This document shows positions 31,470 to 41,744 of a stretch of DNA of 47,305 nucleotides, one piece after another. Source of the stretch: Chara braunii (taxonomy: Eukaryota > Streptophyta > Charophyceae > Charales > Characeae); the NCBI GenBank assembly GCA_003427395.1, contig BFEA01000048.1, positions 831,634 to 878,938 on the forward strand, read 5' to 3'. The translations under genes were made by a program, and so were the position numbers. The notes beneath the pieces were generated by a model. That model saw only the letters and a list, made by a program, of their open reading frames with translations. It was not told where the DNA came from and did no database searches. The first letter of the stretch is position 1. Each line of letters opens with the position of its first letter.

Positions 31470-32250
31470 GTAGAAGGGAGGGTTGGCTAACCTTTGGGGA
31501 CGCAACAGGGCGTTGGCATGTGCAAGCCCTATGAGGTACCGGTAGATCTGGGGTGATATCGGGAGGATCCGCAGCGTCAGCTGCGGAGGAATGACGTCGG
31601 CAGAGAGATTCGGGGCCGTACCCGGTCGCGAAGCGGGCTAAGGTGCGCAAGTCCTTCGGGACATCTGTTAAAATTGGGGTGAGACGGAGAAGATTGGCAG
31701 GTCAGTTATGCTGGGGTGGCCTATGCAAGACCGGTGAATGAACCCGGATGTGATACGGGCCGGGCGCACGCAAAAAAGGGCAAGGAAAAGACCGAGTGGC
31801 CTTGGGAACTACCGTGGGGCATTGCCCCGAACAGGTTGTCACCAGGGAGGTCGCGTGATCGGCCACAGAGGAGTGGCGCATGCAGCAAGAAGACCCAGGG
31901 TAGAACCAGGACTGGAACCAGGGTGGGAGCGTGCAAAAGAAGTGGGAGAGGCCGGGTGGCTTCTGGCAGTGCCGCGGGGCATGTTGCTCCAGGCGAGTCC
32001 TTCGGGACATCCGTCGAGACTGGAACGATACAGAGGAGATCGGCTCGGCCCCGACGCAAAGATGACACGCATAAATTGGAGGAGGTCCGACAGCCGAGCG
32101 CCTTTTGCATTTTGGCACTCGGCTGTTTATCGGACCGTGCAGCATCGGAGGACCGCGGTGACGTCAACAAGGAAAGGTAGTGGGGAAGGAACCTGGTCGG
32201 GGTACATCCGATAGGGAAAAGGAGAGATGGCGGAGGGGAGATGGTAGAGC
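31470..32250. other. LTR sequence without supported gene
   Basis: GC-rich, with overlapping open frames on both strands: + 31716-32180, and - 31721-32521, which reads through 266 codons. The other copy keeps comparable frames (45132-45596 +, 45275-45949 -), but composition and multi-strand openness suggest chance. I make no gene call. Confidence 0.5.
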
Positions 32251-32253
32251 TCA

Positions 32254-33046
32254 CCCGTTTCTTGATGAAATCGGGCGAGGGAGGAGTCCACTTCGGGGTT
32301 TCGGACCACAGCGACCTCGAATCCGCGGTTAGTTTAAGGGGAAAGTTAGTGTAGAGAGGGGTAAGAAGAAAAACGTGTGCGTAGGGGTATCGGGGAGATG
32401 GCGGGGCAACCAGGCGGGACACTGGGAAAAGGAGGTGGCTCGTGCGACTTCCCGTAGAGTCGGGAGAAAGGAGAGTCATTCCCGAGTTTTGGGCCCTGGG
32501 CGAACCCGACTGTGAAGACAAACTAAGGAGAGAGTTAGTACGAACGGAGGTTAGTGGAGAAGACAGCGCGCGGAGCTATGGCGGGAGGAGAAATGGAGGA
32601 GAGGGGAAGGAAAAAGCTCACTACACAGTCGGGGAATCGGCCACTACGATCGGGGGAGTGGGCGCAGGACAGGATCAGCAAGGTAGGACGGGGCGCAGAG
32701 GACGTGAGGGCCGGGAAATGAGAGTGAAGCGATGAAACACGAGATAAGTAAAAAGGGGGGAGGGGCGGAATGTACCTAGACGACACATTGGGCCAGATGC
32801 ATCCAAAAATAGAGACGGTCAAGGCGCAATCGAGTATGCAAAGCCTGCCCGATTCCTGACGAAAACGGGCGGGGAAAGAACTGCACATGGGGCTATTGGT
32901 AGTAGGGAATCCGAATCTGATGTTAGATTTAGTATTAAGTGAGAGGACTAGAAGTTAGTAGAGGACCGGTGTGCACGAAGCTATGGCGGAGACAGGTATG
33001 GAGGGGGCCGATGAGCGCAAAACTCTGGCGATTCATGGTAGAGTCG
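32254..33046 (+). repeat. Four spaced hairpin repeats in LTR
   Basis: Hairpins at 32254-32275 (CCCG/CGGG), 32445-32462 (CGACT/AGTCG), 32847-32870 (GCCCG/CGGGC) and 33029-33046 (CGATT/AGTCG). They are embedded in degenerate repeats in which TTAGTA...GAGG...CGCG/CACGAAGCTATGGCGG recurs (about 32318, 32511, 32903). The second LTR keeps them near 45684, 45873, 46270 and 46455. Confidence 0.5.
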
Positions 33047-33279
33047 TCGATGGAGGAAACAAAACGGGGGTTTTTACATAGCTGCGAAGTAGATTAGCGG
33101 GTTAGTTTTAGGTGCTAGTGGCTAGCTTTTGAGATACAGGGATAAAAATTGCGCCTCTATCTTCCCACATTGTGGGGAAGATCCGTCCGTGGTCTATGGC
33201 CTGGTGGCAGGGAGCCGGGCTAAGTGCTAAACGGGGGTGACTGCACAAGCTAGTACGATGCAGGGAGAAAGGGGGAGTC

Positions 33280-33301
33280 AATGAGAGAGAGAGAGAGAGA
33301 G
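33280..33301. repeat. (GA)n microsatellite
   Basis: Short GA run. In the second LTR the equivalent is 46709-46726. Duplicated GACTCACCATG follows it. Confidence 0.85.
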
Positions 33302-33347
33302 ATGACTCACCATGAGGGGGAGTCAATGTTGACTCACCATGTTGGCA

Positions 33348-34600
33348 TGTTGGCAGCCCCATGTGTCCCGCTAGCTTCGGATATGGTGTTGACGGGCTGA
33401 TGGTGTGACCGTGTCTTTGGTCCCGCCCTGTGCTTCGCTGATTCGCTGATGGGCTGTTCCTTTGTAGGTCGTGCCTCCCCTGGTGGCCACGTGAGTGCTC
33501 CGTAGGTTGGTAGCCCTGTCATTGTTGCCATGTCCCCCGTTTCACAGTTGTCAAACCGCTGGCCCGCTCGTCCTGCCAGTTTCTTGCAGTGTTGACAGAC
33601 GATCTCTGCACTTCCCACGTGCGCAGTGGACAGGGTCGGAGGGTGTTAGACAGAACAACGGCAGGCCAGTTACAAGGTGGAGACACGGTAGTCAACCGGT
33701 GCGGTGATCTGTCGCAGAGGGTTATTGCTACATATGGTTGCCGATTGCGGGCTACCACTGCGCACTGCTGCTGAGGGTGATTACTGCAGTTGCTAGTGAC
33801 CATCGCGGTGCACGACTGCTGGGTTCTGAGGACGGAGGCACAAACTACAGCGTGCGGGTTGCTGTTGCGGGATACTGCTGCTGCGCAGGGACTGCTGTTG
33901 CTAGTCACTGCGTGCTATTGCTGCTGCGGTTTGCCTGATTTTAGCTGTTGAGTGGCTGCGTGTGGGCAAAGGAGAAGTGTCGGGATAAGTGGGAGGTGGT
34001 GCTGTGAGTTGGGAGACTCGCCAGGAAGGGTTACGTCGACAGTCTGCAGTCTTTGACCAAGCTGTCAGTTGGCCATCATTGCGGGGCCCTCAGGCGGACC
34101 AAGATAACAAGGTCCTCTCCTGCGAGTCTGAGAGCACCCCTCTTGAATTTGAGAGACTCAAATACCTCTCTTTCTGCCTTTCTTACTTTGAGTCTAGTCT
34201 ATTGGTTCTGAGAGGAAGGCGGCAGGCGGGATTGCAACCCGTAATCCGCGCCAAGACCTTTGTGGGAGGTTCGCCCCACCGATTCCGGGAGCTCTTCCGG
34301 AGCCTAGGCGAGGCTCAGGAGGCAGGGAATTGAAAGGTAACCATTGCTTTCCCTCTATATACCCTGGTATAACCCCTACCTGTACGTCCTGCTACATTTG
34401 ACTGGGTATACAGTATGCTTCCCTACTTTGACTTTGGTTTGACTGACAGGACACAACTCAGGCATTAAATAAAGGAACGTGTGAGAAACCTCAGTTTCAG
34501 TTTTGTTGATTGCTTGAACGCAGATTGTGAACAAGAAGGGGTTGCATCTGGGGGAAGGGTGAGAGAAAGATGGTTTTGCTTGAGCTTGAACGGGTCCTAC
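33348..34600. other. LTR-copy-specific segment, no gene
   Basis: Absent from the second LTR. 33720-33950 is rich in TGCTG/CTGCGG triplet-like units. Open frames here are short and lack recognisable domains. Nothing else is supported. Confidence 0.45.
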
Positions 34601-34603
34601 GGG

Positions 34604-35429
34604 GTCAGGCATGTTCCATAAGATTGGATGGCTTGACTGCTGTGTTTTACTTTTGAACTGCATTGAGAATCAGACAAGTTCCATAAGATTGGATGGTCTG
34701 ATAGCTCTGAATTGTGAGGGTTTGACTATGGTTGACTTTTAAGGGGCCAAACCTGTACCATAAGATTGGAGGGTTTGGTTGCCATGTTTGGTTGGGGTTT
34801 GTTCTATTTCTTTTGTCTCTGATCGGGGAGGTATGAGCAAGTCCATAAGATTGGACGACTCAGCCTCTTCCTGTTTTATTTTGAGGGAATAATTCTCGCT
34901 GAGGGCAAGGCATGTCCATAAGATTGGACGACTTTGGACTCATGCCGCATACAGTGGGATCAGAGAGAAATGAACCTGACAGAGGACCAGATATGTTCCA
35001 TAAGATTGGATGGTCTGGCCCAATGCCTCGCACATGTTGGAACCCAAAAGGTTAAATTTTGGCTGTACTTTATACTATCCTATCTATGAACAGGCTAGTC
35101 GGGCACGGGTTCCATAAGATTGGATGGCCTGACTATAACTTATCATGGAATGAAGAGAGTATAACTAAGAGTATAACTAAAGGTAACCTTGGGCAGGCTG
35201 GGCCTTGTTTCTAAGATGAACGGCTCAACCCTACGCCCAACGCTTGAACATTAAACTCAGAGAGGTATATATAATCTGGATATTAAACAGTTCAGAGTGA
35301 CTAATCCTTGCTTCTAAGATGAACGACTTAGTCACATACCCAACAGGAAGAGAGAAGTAGTTGTGCAACCTGTTCCTGTATACTCAATGGCTGAGTCAGG
35401 CATGTTCCATAATATTGGGTGGCTTGACT
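34604..35429 (+). repeat. Array of ten covarying hairpins with TAAGAT loop
   Basis: Core TCCATAAGATTGGA (variant TTCTAAGATGAA) recurs ten times at 65-110-base spacing. TCCA/TGGA or TTC/GAA closes a six-base loop. Outer arms differ from copy to copy yet still pair: GTCAGGC/GCTTGAC 34604-34637; ATCAGAC/GTCTGAT 34669-34702; CCAAACC/GGTTTGG 34747-34778; TGAG/CTCA 34834-34862; CAAGG/CTTTG 34906-34936; CCAGAT/GTCTGG 34987-35018; TAGTCGGGC/GCCTGACTA 35096-35135; GGCTGGGCC/GGCTCAACC 35196-35230 (one mismatch); GTGACTAA/TTAGTCAC 35297-35335; AGTCAGGC/GCTTGACT 35394-35429 (loop TAATAT). Intervening sequence is variable and non-coding. The pattern suggests selection for structure in RNA or in single-stranded DNA. 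No known element with this loop comes to mind. Confidence 0.8.
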
Positions 35430-35730
35430 TTACGCCTTATGTAAGTAGGGTATAAGGGATTAAATAATTGAAAGCCTGTGAACTATTGTCTGCAAAGGTT
35501 GACCTGGGATGGCGAGAGTACTTACCTGTGTGGTTTGGCTTGCATGAGACTGAGTGAGGCTACTACTTGGTTCGAGTGTCAGGTTGACAAGTAGTCGCTT
35601 TAGAGGCTCGCCTCGTGCTAGAGCGATAGGAGTTAGTTCAATACCTGCATTTTCTGAGCTGAGTTTTTTTACTTAGGTAAATTCTTGCATTTTTTTGGAT
35701 ATTTTGTTATACTTGGCTTTGTATAAAATA

Positions 35731-36049
35731 TGGTAAGCTACTTTCTCTATGGGAAGCGCTGCCGAAATTTCTGTAAATCCAAGGAGTTAGTCAAACTTTA
35801 ACTTTTCAAAGTTCAGTTTGTCTAAAGTTCATATACGACGTAGTAAAAATATGGAAAGTCTCATTTTCTAAAGGGAGTGCTGCCCAAATTTTTGCTACAT
35901 CAGGGAGTTAGACAAAATTGGACTTTGAAAAATCAAAGACTATTTCTGGTTTTATATTCAGGCTGATACAAATTCTGGGAAGATACTTTTCCTACGGGAA
36001 GCGCTGCCGAAATTTCCTTAGTTTAAAGGAGTTCGATTATATTTTGACA
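35731..36049. repeat. 122-bp tandem repeat at LTR end, three units
   Basis: Units begin at about 35731, 35852 and 35976, each with TGG.AAG...CTTTTC.., GGGA(A)G.GCTGCC.AAATTT and a GGAGTT end. In the second LTR (from 46837) the same series occurs, with a deletion in the middle unit. Confidence 0.75.
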
Positions 36050-36051
36050 GG

Positions 36052-36064
36052 TGACGATTCTGAC
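36052..36064 (+). promoter_or_regulatory. Position of possible primer binding site, element 2
   Basis: TGACGATTCTGAC follows the GACA terminus by two bases; the other copy reads TGGCGATTCTGAC at 47208. Position and the TGGCGA start fit a primer site, but I cannot assign the tRNA. Confidence 0.3.
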
Positions 36065-36149
36065 GATCCACCCGGAATAGGGGAGATTCTGCCATTAGTC
36101 TACCTTTGCTTTGGGCACTGGCTTACAGGTAGGCTTAGACTTAGTTGGC

Positions 36150-36614
36150 NNNNNNNNNNNNNNNNNNNNNNNNNNNNNNNNNNNNNNNNNNNNNNNNNNN
36201 NNNNNNNNNNNNNNNNNNNNNNNNNNNNNNNNNNNNNNNNNNNNNNNNNNNNNNNNNNNNNNNNNNNNNNNNNNNNNNNNNNNNNNNNNNNNNNNNNNNN
36301 NNNNNNNNNNNNNNNNNNNNNNNNNNNNNNNNNNNNNNNNNNNNNNNNNNNNNNNNNNNNNNNNNNNNNNNNNNNNNNNNNNNNNNNNNNNNNNNNNNNN
36401 NNNNNNNNNNNNNNNNNNNNNNNNNNNNNNNNNNNNNNNNNNNNNNNNNNNNNNNNNNNNNNNNNNNNNNNNNNNNNNNNNNNNNNNNNNNNNNNNNNNN
36501 NNNNNNNNNNNNNNNNNNNNNNNNNNNNNNNNNNNNNNNNNNNNNNNNNNNNNNNNNNNNNNNNNNNNNNNNNNNNNNNNNNNNNNNNNNNNNNNNNNNN
36601 NNNNNNNNNNNNNN
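36150..36614. other. Assembly gap (465 N)
   Basis: Run of N. The bases just before it (ACTTAGTTGGC) are exactly the last bases of the window, so both contig ends stop at the same repeat position. Confidence 1.
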
Positions 36615-38081
36615 GTTGAAGTTGACCCCGTGTAGTGCGTGGACTTCTGGATGAATCTTTGATATGATTGCATGTATGGTTGTGGTTCGGCTTCTGGATG
36701 TGACTGCCTGCGATTACATACATATATGGCTGAGAGGAGCCCCACTGTGACTGTGAGAAGTGATCGTCCTATATAAATAAACCTTAAATATATATATATT
36801 TATATGAGCCTTGGATATGTGCGCGGCTTACTTTGAGCGTGCGCAAGGGTAACAAAATTATGGCTGGAGAGAAAAGGAAGACCCTCTTTTACCCTTTGCT
36901 TTTTAGAGATTTTTATCGTCGGACGTTGGTCCTGGGCCGGGAGTCAAGACGCTTGTCCAGGACATCCCAAGCCCTAGACTTTGCAAGGAAGGAATTTGTC
37001 CCCGGGTAGAGTCTATCTGCCTTACCTATCGAGACGCTCAGACCAAAGGCCGGAGGTCTCGCGGCGGCTGCACGACTATTTCTTCAGCCGTGCTATATCG
37101 TGAGGAGTTAGACCCTCACGACACTTCGAGTCTGACACTTGAGTGTCATAAGCGGTACTCGGATCCACGAGGGACCGCTTGATTATGGGCATTACACAGT
37201 ACGCCATCATTGTGACTGCTTGCGTACGCTTGCATTGCGAGTCGATATGAGTTAGCCCTGCGTCCGCGGGGTTTTACACGGAGTCTCACGCGCGACTCCT
37301 ACCCGATTTTCGTATTGGAAAGTTACGGGATGACCACTGAAGGGGCTAGGAACGTTGTCGCGTTGTTTATTTTGTGTCGTTTCGTGTGTATGTGTGTGTG
37401 TGTTCTTTTTGTGGGTTCGTAGAGTGGTGTGCGCGTGGTGTGTGGGATGCGTCCTAGTCGACCGGCGTCGGGCCTCGCTTGAGACTTCAGCCCCCCAAGA
37501 TGCCGGTTCGCGTGTGGGTCCGATAGGCGTATTATCGCGCGTACCCCTATGCTACAACGGACGAGAAACGCCCTCGGCTGGTCCACCTCTGCGATTGCAA
37601 CCGAGTAACTTTCGTACTATGGACAGGTAGCTCGGCGGGGATACACCCACCGAAGTGAGGTGACAACTCGCGTAAGGTGGAGGTAAGNTGTGCCTCGCGT
37701 AGGCCCTATCCTGTTGTAGGGGCTCGCGAGAGGTATGGCTGGCGCACTCGGCCGGAGCGGCCTAAGGAAGCTCCATTTGTGTGTTCGCGATGAGGTTGGT
37801 CCAACTCTTGCGTGACGCGGTCGAGAGGGTCCCGCGCTGCCACGTGCGGTGCCGGACCGATGCGCCCGACAGGTGGCGCCGCTGCCGGGGATAACGGTTG
37901 CCTACTGTTGTCCCTGGTGGAACATCCGGGTATTGGAATGTGAGAAATAGGCAAAGTGAGAGGTATGATTGAGCCTCTTCGGGTTAATCGATTGATGATG
38001 TTGGATAAGGATAGAGTGAGGGTACAGTGTGTGAGTTGGCGTGGCTTGATGCCGTAAGGGTGGCATGAGGGTGATAGGCGC
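36615..38081. other. Element 2 leader with local hairpins, no gene
   Basis: No coding region supported. Clear inverted repeats: GTCCTGG/CCAGGAC (about 36927-36966), CGTGAGG/CCTCACG (37099-37120), GACACTTGAGTGTC (about 37133) and AGCGGT/ACCGCT with inner CTCG/CGAG (about 37152-37180). An AT-only stretch lies near 36770-36805. Confidence 0.5.
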
Positions 38082-38213
38082 TTTGACTATAAGCTCATGT
38101 ACTCTGATTAGCATGATGACAGTTGGAATTGCGTACCGTTTTTGACTCTGAGAGTTGACTGGCTTGAACAATGCCTTGCCCGATGGATATGGCAGAGGGT
38201 GAGTGAGAGTTGA
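38082..38213 (+). pseudogene. Domain B remnant in element 2
   Basis: A frame with one TAG (38109) reads FDYKLMYSD, then HDDSWN..., PFLTLRVDWLEQCLA. It parallels the fragment 60 bases downstream (YAITYSDYHGGRW, PLPALEVGEFLDKAL) and the domain B pattern of element 1 (IEYVIYFYGDNER ... EEARTKL). No start codon. Weak, but the two adjacent parallel copies support each other. Confidence 0.35.
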
Positions 38214-38274
38214 GTGTGTGAGATGGTTATGGCCAGTGCAGTAACGATGGCACAAGAAGGATAAACGTTTTCTC

Positions 38275-38376
38275 TATGCGATCACGTACTCCGACTACCA
38301 TGGTGGCAGATGGAGTTGATACCCCCTGCCGGCTTTAGAGGTTGGTGAGTTTTTGGACAAGGCTCTGTATGGTTGA
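38275..38376 (+). pseudogene. Second domain B remnant in element 2
   Basis: Reads YAITYSDYHGGRWS, a TGA at 38317, then YPLPALEVGEFLDKALYG. Tandem partner of the fragment at 38082. Confidence 0.35.
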
Positions 38377-39278
38377 CATGGCTAAGGTCTGAAGCGGTGG
38401 TATCAACATGCCTAAGTGTGGTGATTGTGGGAGTTGGTCGTGTAAGGTGTTCATCATGGCTAAGGGAAGTTACCCAAGTGGTCAAGGGTGCAATACAGCA
38501 CTTGGCTTAGGGCGAGGTATAGGATGAGTAGAGGAAGCCTATTGTGTTAGAAGCCGTTAAGGGGCTCCGAGGAGAGTTAGGCTGAGGATGTTGAAAGCCT
38601 GTATGGGTATGGATTGGGAGCCTTGAGTCTGGGTTCTAAGCAGCTGCTCGGGTTGTAAAGCCGTGGAAGTCTGAGGTCTGCCCTGCGTAGTATGTTTGAA
38701 ATTTGGCATATAAGGCAGTAAAGAGATGCAGTGAGCGCCGCGGTAAAGCCCCAATAGAAAGGACTACGGACGTAGTAGACTTGCATGGCGCCTGTTAAAG
38801 GAGGGTATCTGATCCTAGAGGCAGTTAGAGTAACAGTGAGGGAGCTAACACTTGGACTATTCTGCTTACCTTTACTGGAGCAGTGAGTTGTAATTGATGT
38901 TGGACCCTCGCATGAAGCGTTCCAGGCTTAGACCATCCACTTAGGGAGCTAAAGACTTGAGACCTTTTGTTTTGAAGAGGTTACTTTGAGTTGTATATTG
39001 GACTCATCTATGGATGTCAGACCTCGTAAGCCTAATTACGCTTAGTTATGTGGAGTTATATGTTTAAGTAGATATCATTTTCAAGAGTATTTCGCGTGGG
39101 TTATTTTATTGGGATTATATTTGGGAACTTATCAGTCTGTAGAAATTTATATGAATGTCTCCAGTCCAGTATTTGGCTCATGGTTGATCATTAAGCGTGT
39201 ACATTTGGATCGCTCTTCCGAGAGGGGTAGGGATTGTCAGTTTGATAACGGAAGGCGCGTGTTGGACGTTTGTCTGTG
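38377..39278. other. No supported gene
   Basis: Decayed sequence between the domain B remnants and the pre-gag ORF. No open frame with recognisable domains on the plus strand. Confidence 0.45.
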
Positions 39279-39989
39279 ATGGGCAGAACCCAGACAAAGC
39301 AAAGGCAATTCATGATGACTTATGTAGGGGAAGACCCGCGTATGCTCGGACCAGTTGAGAAAGAGGGAGGGTTCGAGCTGTCTTTACTCAGGCGGGTCAG
39401 AGAAGGAGAGTATATTTCTTCATGGTGGGGCATGATGGTGGGCGCGAACATCTTTATCTGGATCGAGTTTGGCTTTGATGATGAGCGGGAATGCGTAATT
39501 GTAAGGGTGACCCTGTACGCCTCAGCCGCCTTTTGGGTCGAGCATGGGATAGAGTTGGCGCTTGGGCATGGAAGCCTGCTTGCTAAGCCCTTGAGGGTAG
39601 CAGAGGCAACTGCAACAAAGTGGGCGAGGGAAGTGTCCCGTGACGGGAAAGAGCAAGTACTAACCCGTGTAGAGGTTAAGTGCGCTGGGGAGTTCGCGCT
39701 TCCATCTGCTCCGCAGCGAGTCACCCTGCCTAAGTTCTATATAGAGAAGAGTTTTGGCGGGCAGGCGAGGGTAGAAGCGGCAGCTGAAGCGGCTTTGAAG
39801 ACACGAGGATGGGAATATGGGCATTATACGTGTGAACTGATATATGGGTTGTATTTAGACTTGAAGGTTTCGCCCCCTAGTCAGTGGCTCAGAAGCATGA
39901 CCGACATAGTTGATGTATATGCCAGTACTCACGACCCAGATGAAGGAGGTGAAGACTGGGAGGAGATTCAGGCGGCGGTGTGCCGGTAG
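39279..39989 (+). CDS. Pre-gag ORF of element 2: intact domain A-like protein
   Basis: 237 residues... counted from ATG 39279 to a TAG stop, no interruption; TTG at 39270 is possible but less likely. The N-terminal 50 residues are basic to mixed. Then strand NIFIWIEFGFDDERECVIVRVTLY, a Gly/Leu loop, helix RVAEATATKWAREVSRDGK, strand VLTRVEVKC, LPSAPQRVTLPKFYIEKS and an Ala-rich helix ARVEAAAEAALKTRG. The order strand, acidic turn, strand, E/R helix, strand, P..LP, helix copies domain A of element 1. The last 50 residues (YLDLKVSPPSQWLRSMTD ... DPDEGGEDWEE) are an acidic extension. Same position, between LTR and gag, as in element 1. Function unknown. Confidence 0.62.
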   Translation: MGRTQTKQRQFMMTYVGEDPRMLGPVEKEGGFELSLLRRVREGEYISSWWGMMVGANIFIWIEFGFDDERECVIVRVTLYASAAFWVEHGIELALGHGSLLAKPLRVAEATATKWAREVSRDGKEQVLTRVEVKCAGEFALPSAPQRVTLPKFYIEKSFGGQARVEAAAEAALKTRGWEYGHYTCELIYGLYLDLKVSPPSQWLRSMTDIVDVYASTHDPDEGGEDWEEIQAAVCR

Positions 39990-40230
39990 GGAATGCCCTC
40001 TCTTTCTACTAAATGCGCTTCTTTTGACTTGGTTGTGGTCGTCTCTTTACCCATTACCGTAGTTATAAAGGTGAACGTCAGGATAACTAGGGGTTGAGGC
40101 CTGATTGCATGAATAAAAGGGTAGATAGCGTGATGTAAGTGTTGATAGTTTGCCTTTGTCTGCCTGAGCTTACTTGAATTACTTTTGACGATCTATTGCC
40201 CGTTATGCGTACCAGGCTGCTGTTAGCATC
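39990..40230. other. Spacer between pre-gag ORF and gag
   Basis: AT-rich, no motif supported. Confidence 0.5.
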
Positions 40231-41744
40231 ATGGCGGGAGAAAGCGGTCTCGCCAAGATCCTGCTTTGGAGAAATTTGTGCCTCATGAAGGTGCTGCTGC
40301 ACGAAGTGCTGCAAGAGTCAATGCCCCCATATCTTCATGCCCTGCTGTTCCAAGGAAGAAACTTGTCTAGCTTTCTACGTGACTTTCAGGATTTTTGTCT
40401 TACGAAGATGTGGGACAAGAAGGCGATGTGGTACATGTTCCCCTTGTTCGTTTGTGAAGAACTAAGTGAGGAGGTGTACACCCTCATATTGAAGTCGCAA
40501 ACCTGGGATGAGCTAGAAGCTTCTCTGAAGTTGAGATTCCCAGAGGATGAGGTGGAATGCAGGCTTGGTGAGGGCCCTGAGCAGCCAGCCGAGGCCGCGT
40601 CAACGCAAGGAGAGCTGAATGGTATACAGAGGCAAGTTGGGATGTTGGAAGAGAGGTTGACACGGTTGGAAGAAGCCAGGCGTGGCGAGAGGAAGACCTT
40701 CGAAGGAGCATCTAATGGAACGGCTGAGCAGGGTGAGGCGAAGGTAAGGGAAGATCATCAGGAGTTACTCCTCCGCAAGAAGATCCCGAGGGGGCAAGTT
40801 TGCGCCCTAGAAAGAGATGAAGGTGAGGGGGTCATTGAGATCAAGGACGAGCGAGAATCTAGTATGGTCCTACCCGTTATTGCGCTGAAGCCGAAGGGAG
40901 GGCCCATTGACAGAGAGGCACCCTCGGCTGCGGGTCGGGAGAGGCGAAGGAGTAAGTGGTGGCCAGAGCATTGGGCATAAGTGGTATGTGATCGTTGGGG
41001 AAAGATTGATCGCGCCCCTCGAGGAGGCAAGGAAAAGGGGGTGATGGGTGAAAAAGGGGAGCCTGAACCTCCCAAGTTGACGAAGGCTCAGCGGAAGGCG
41101 AGGAATCAGGCCCAGGGAGGTCAGGGTAGTGAAAAGAGGCAGTGCTCACGACGGGTGGGGGCCACACCGCAGGAGGTGGAAGGCGGAGTAGCACAAGAGA
41201 GGCCCCCGTCGATTGAGCATGCACTATATGGGCAGTAGGACCATACAGTCAAGTAGAGCCAAGGCCTACGTATAATCCATATGTATTCTGGGTACAAGGT
41301 AGTTGGCTGGGCCCACAAATGGATATGATGCCACCTAGGCCCCCTGTAGTCCAGTTTCCGCCGGCCCTGTGTATGAGACCATTGCAGCCACCGATGCCAC
41401 AAGGGGCACAAGGCCCAGTGGCCGGTGGAAGGGGTCAAAAGCGAAAGGCTGAAAAGGGTTGTAGGGATGAGGGGCACGAAAAAAGGAAATGTGGTGGCGG
41501 CAAAGGTGGCTCTGGTGGGAAGAAAGCGGGTTGGGGAAAGGACGTTTGCAGACATTGTGCCAAGGAAGGGCACATAATAAAGTTTTGTCGGGAGCGAAGG
41601 GCCGATGAGGCAAGCGGTCTAATAAGGACTGGCATTGAGGGAAATGTTTTCGACAGGACGGGGGAGTACATCGACCCAACCATCCCAGGGGGAACAAGGA
41701 AGGAGGCCTTGCGGCGAGACGGGGCATCGAGCACTGCCTCATGA
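40231..41744 (+). pseudogene. gag: gag of element 2
   Basis: ATG 40231 (MAGESGLAKIL) opens 249 codons. The capsid-type region is LLFQGRNLSSFLRDFQDFC ... MWYMFPLFVCEELSEEV ... TWDELEASLKLRF (about residues 38-106), with a coiled-coil helix after it (IQRQVGMLEERLTRLEEARR). TAA at 40978 interrupts; the frame continues to 41238, then shifts at about 41217-41238. The final part (from about 41229) is Pro-rich, then basic, with a perfect CX2CX4HX4C zinc knuckle CRHCAKEGHIIKFC near 41549. It ends with YIDPTIPGGTRKEALRR, which parallels a PGGMR..AL motif after the knuckle in element 1. The particle protein would package element RNA. Two lesions make this copy doubtful. Confidence 0.75.

Larger units (their letters stand above)
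30628..36049 (+). repeat. First LTR of element 2
   Basis: It begins TGTCGGTGCGAATA exactly where foldback homology stops, and ends TTTTGACA at 36049; TGTC/GACA are inverse termini. Parts 30628-about 33347 and 35647-36049 match the second copy with a few percent divergence. The 2.3 kb between (33348-35646) are absent there, and a segment of about 75 bases near 31352-31430 is also missing from the second copy. The ends are inferred from motifs and homology limits. Confidence 0.6.

Noticed and set aside
31721-32521. 266-codon minus-strand open frame in element 2 LTR, partly kept in the other copy
   Set aside because: GC-rich with several other open frames in the same place. No domain or recognisable composition; the copy is shorter. 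Needs substitution analysis before any call.
33720-34340. tRNA or small structured RNA gene candidates near GGTTCGCC and TGCTG-rich sequence
   Set aside because: No cloverleaf with acceptor pairing could be built. The TGCTG units are simple repeats.
34604-35429. CRISPR-like reading of the regularly spaced core
   Set aside because: Only a 14-base core is shared, flanks covary as stems, spacing is irregular and the context is a eukaryotic retroelement without cas genes.
35918-36745. Long open frames across the N gap
   Set aside because: They are open only because N codons cannot be stops.
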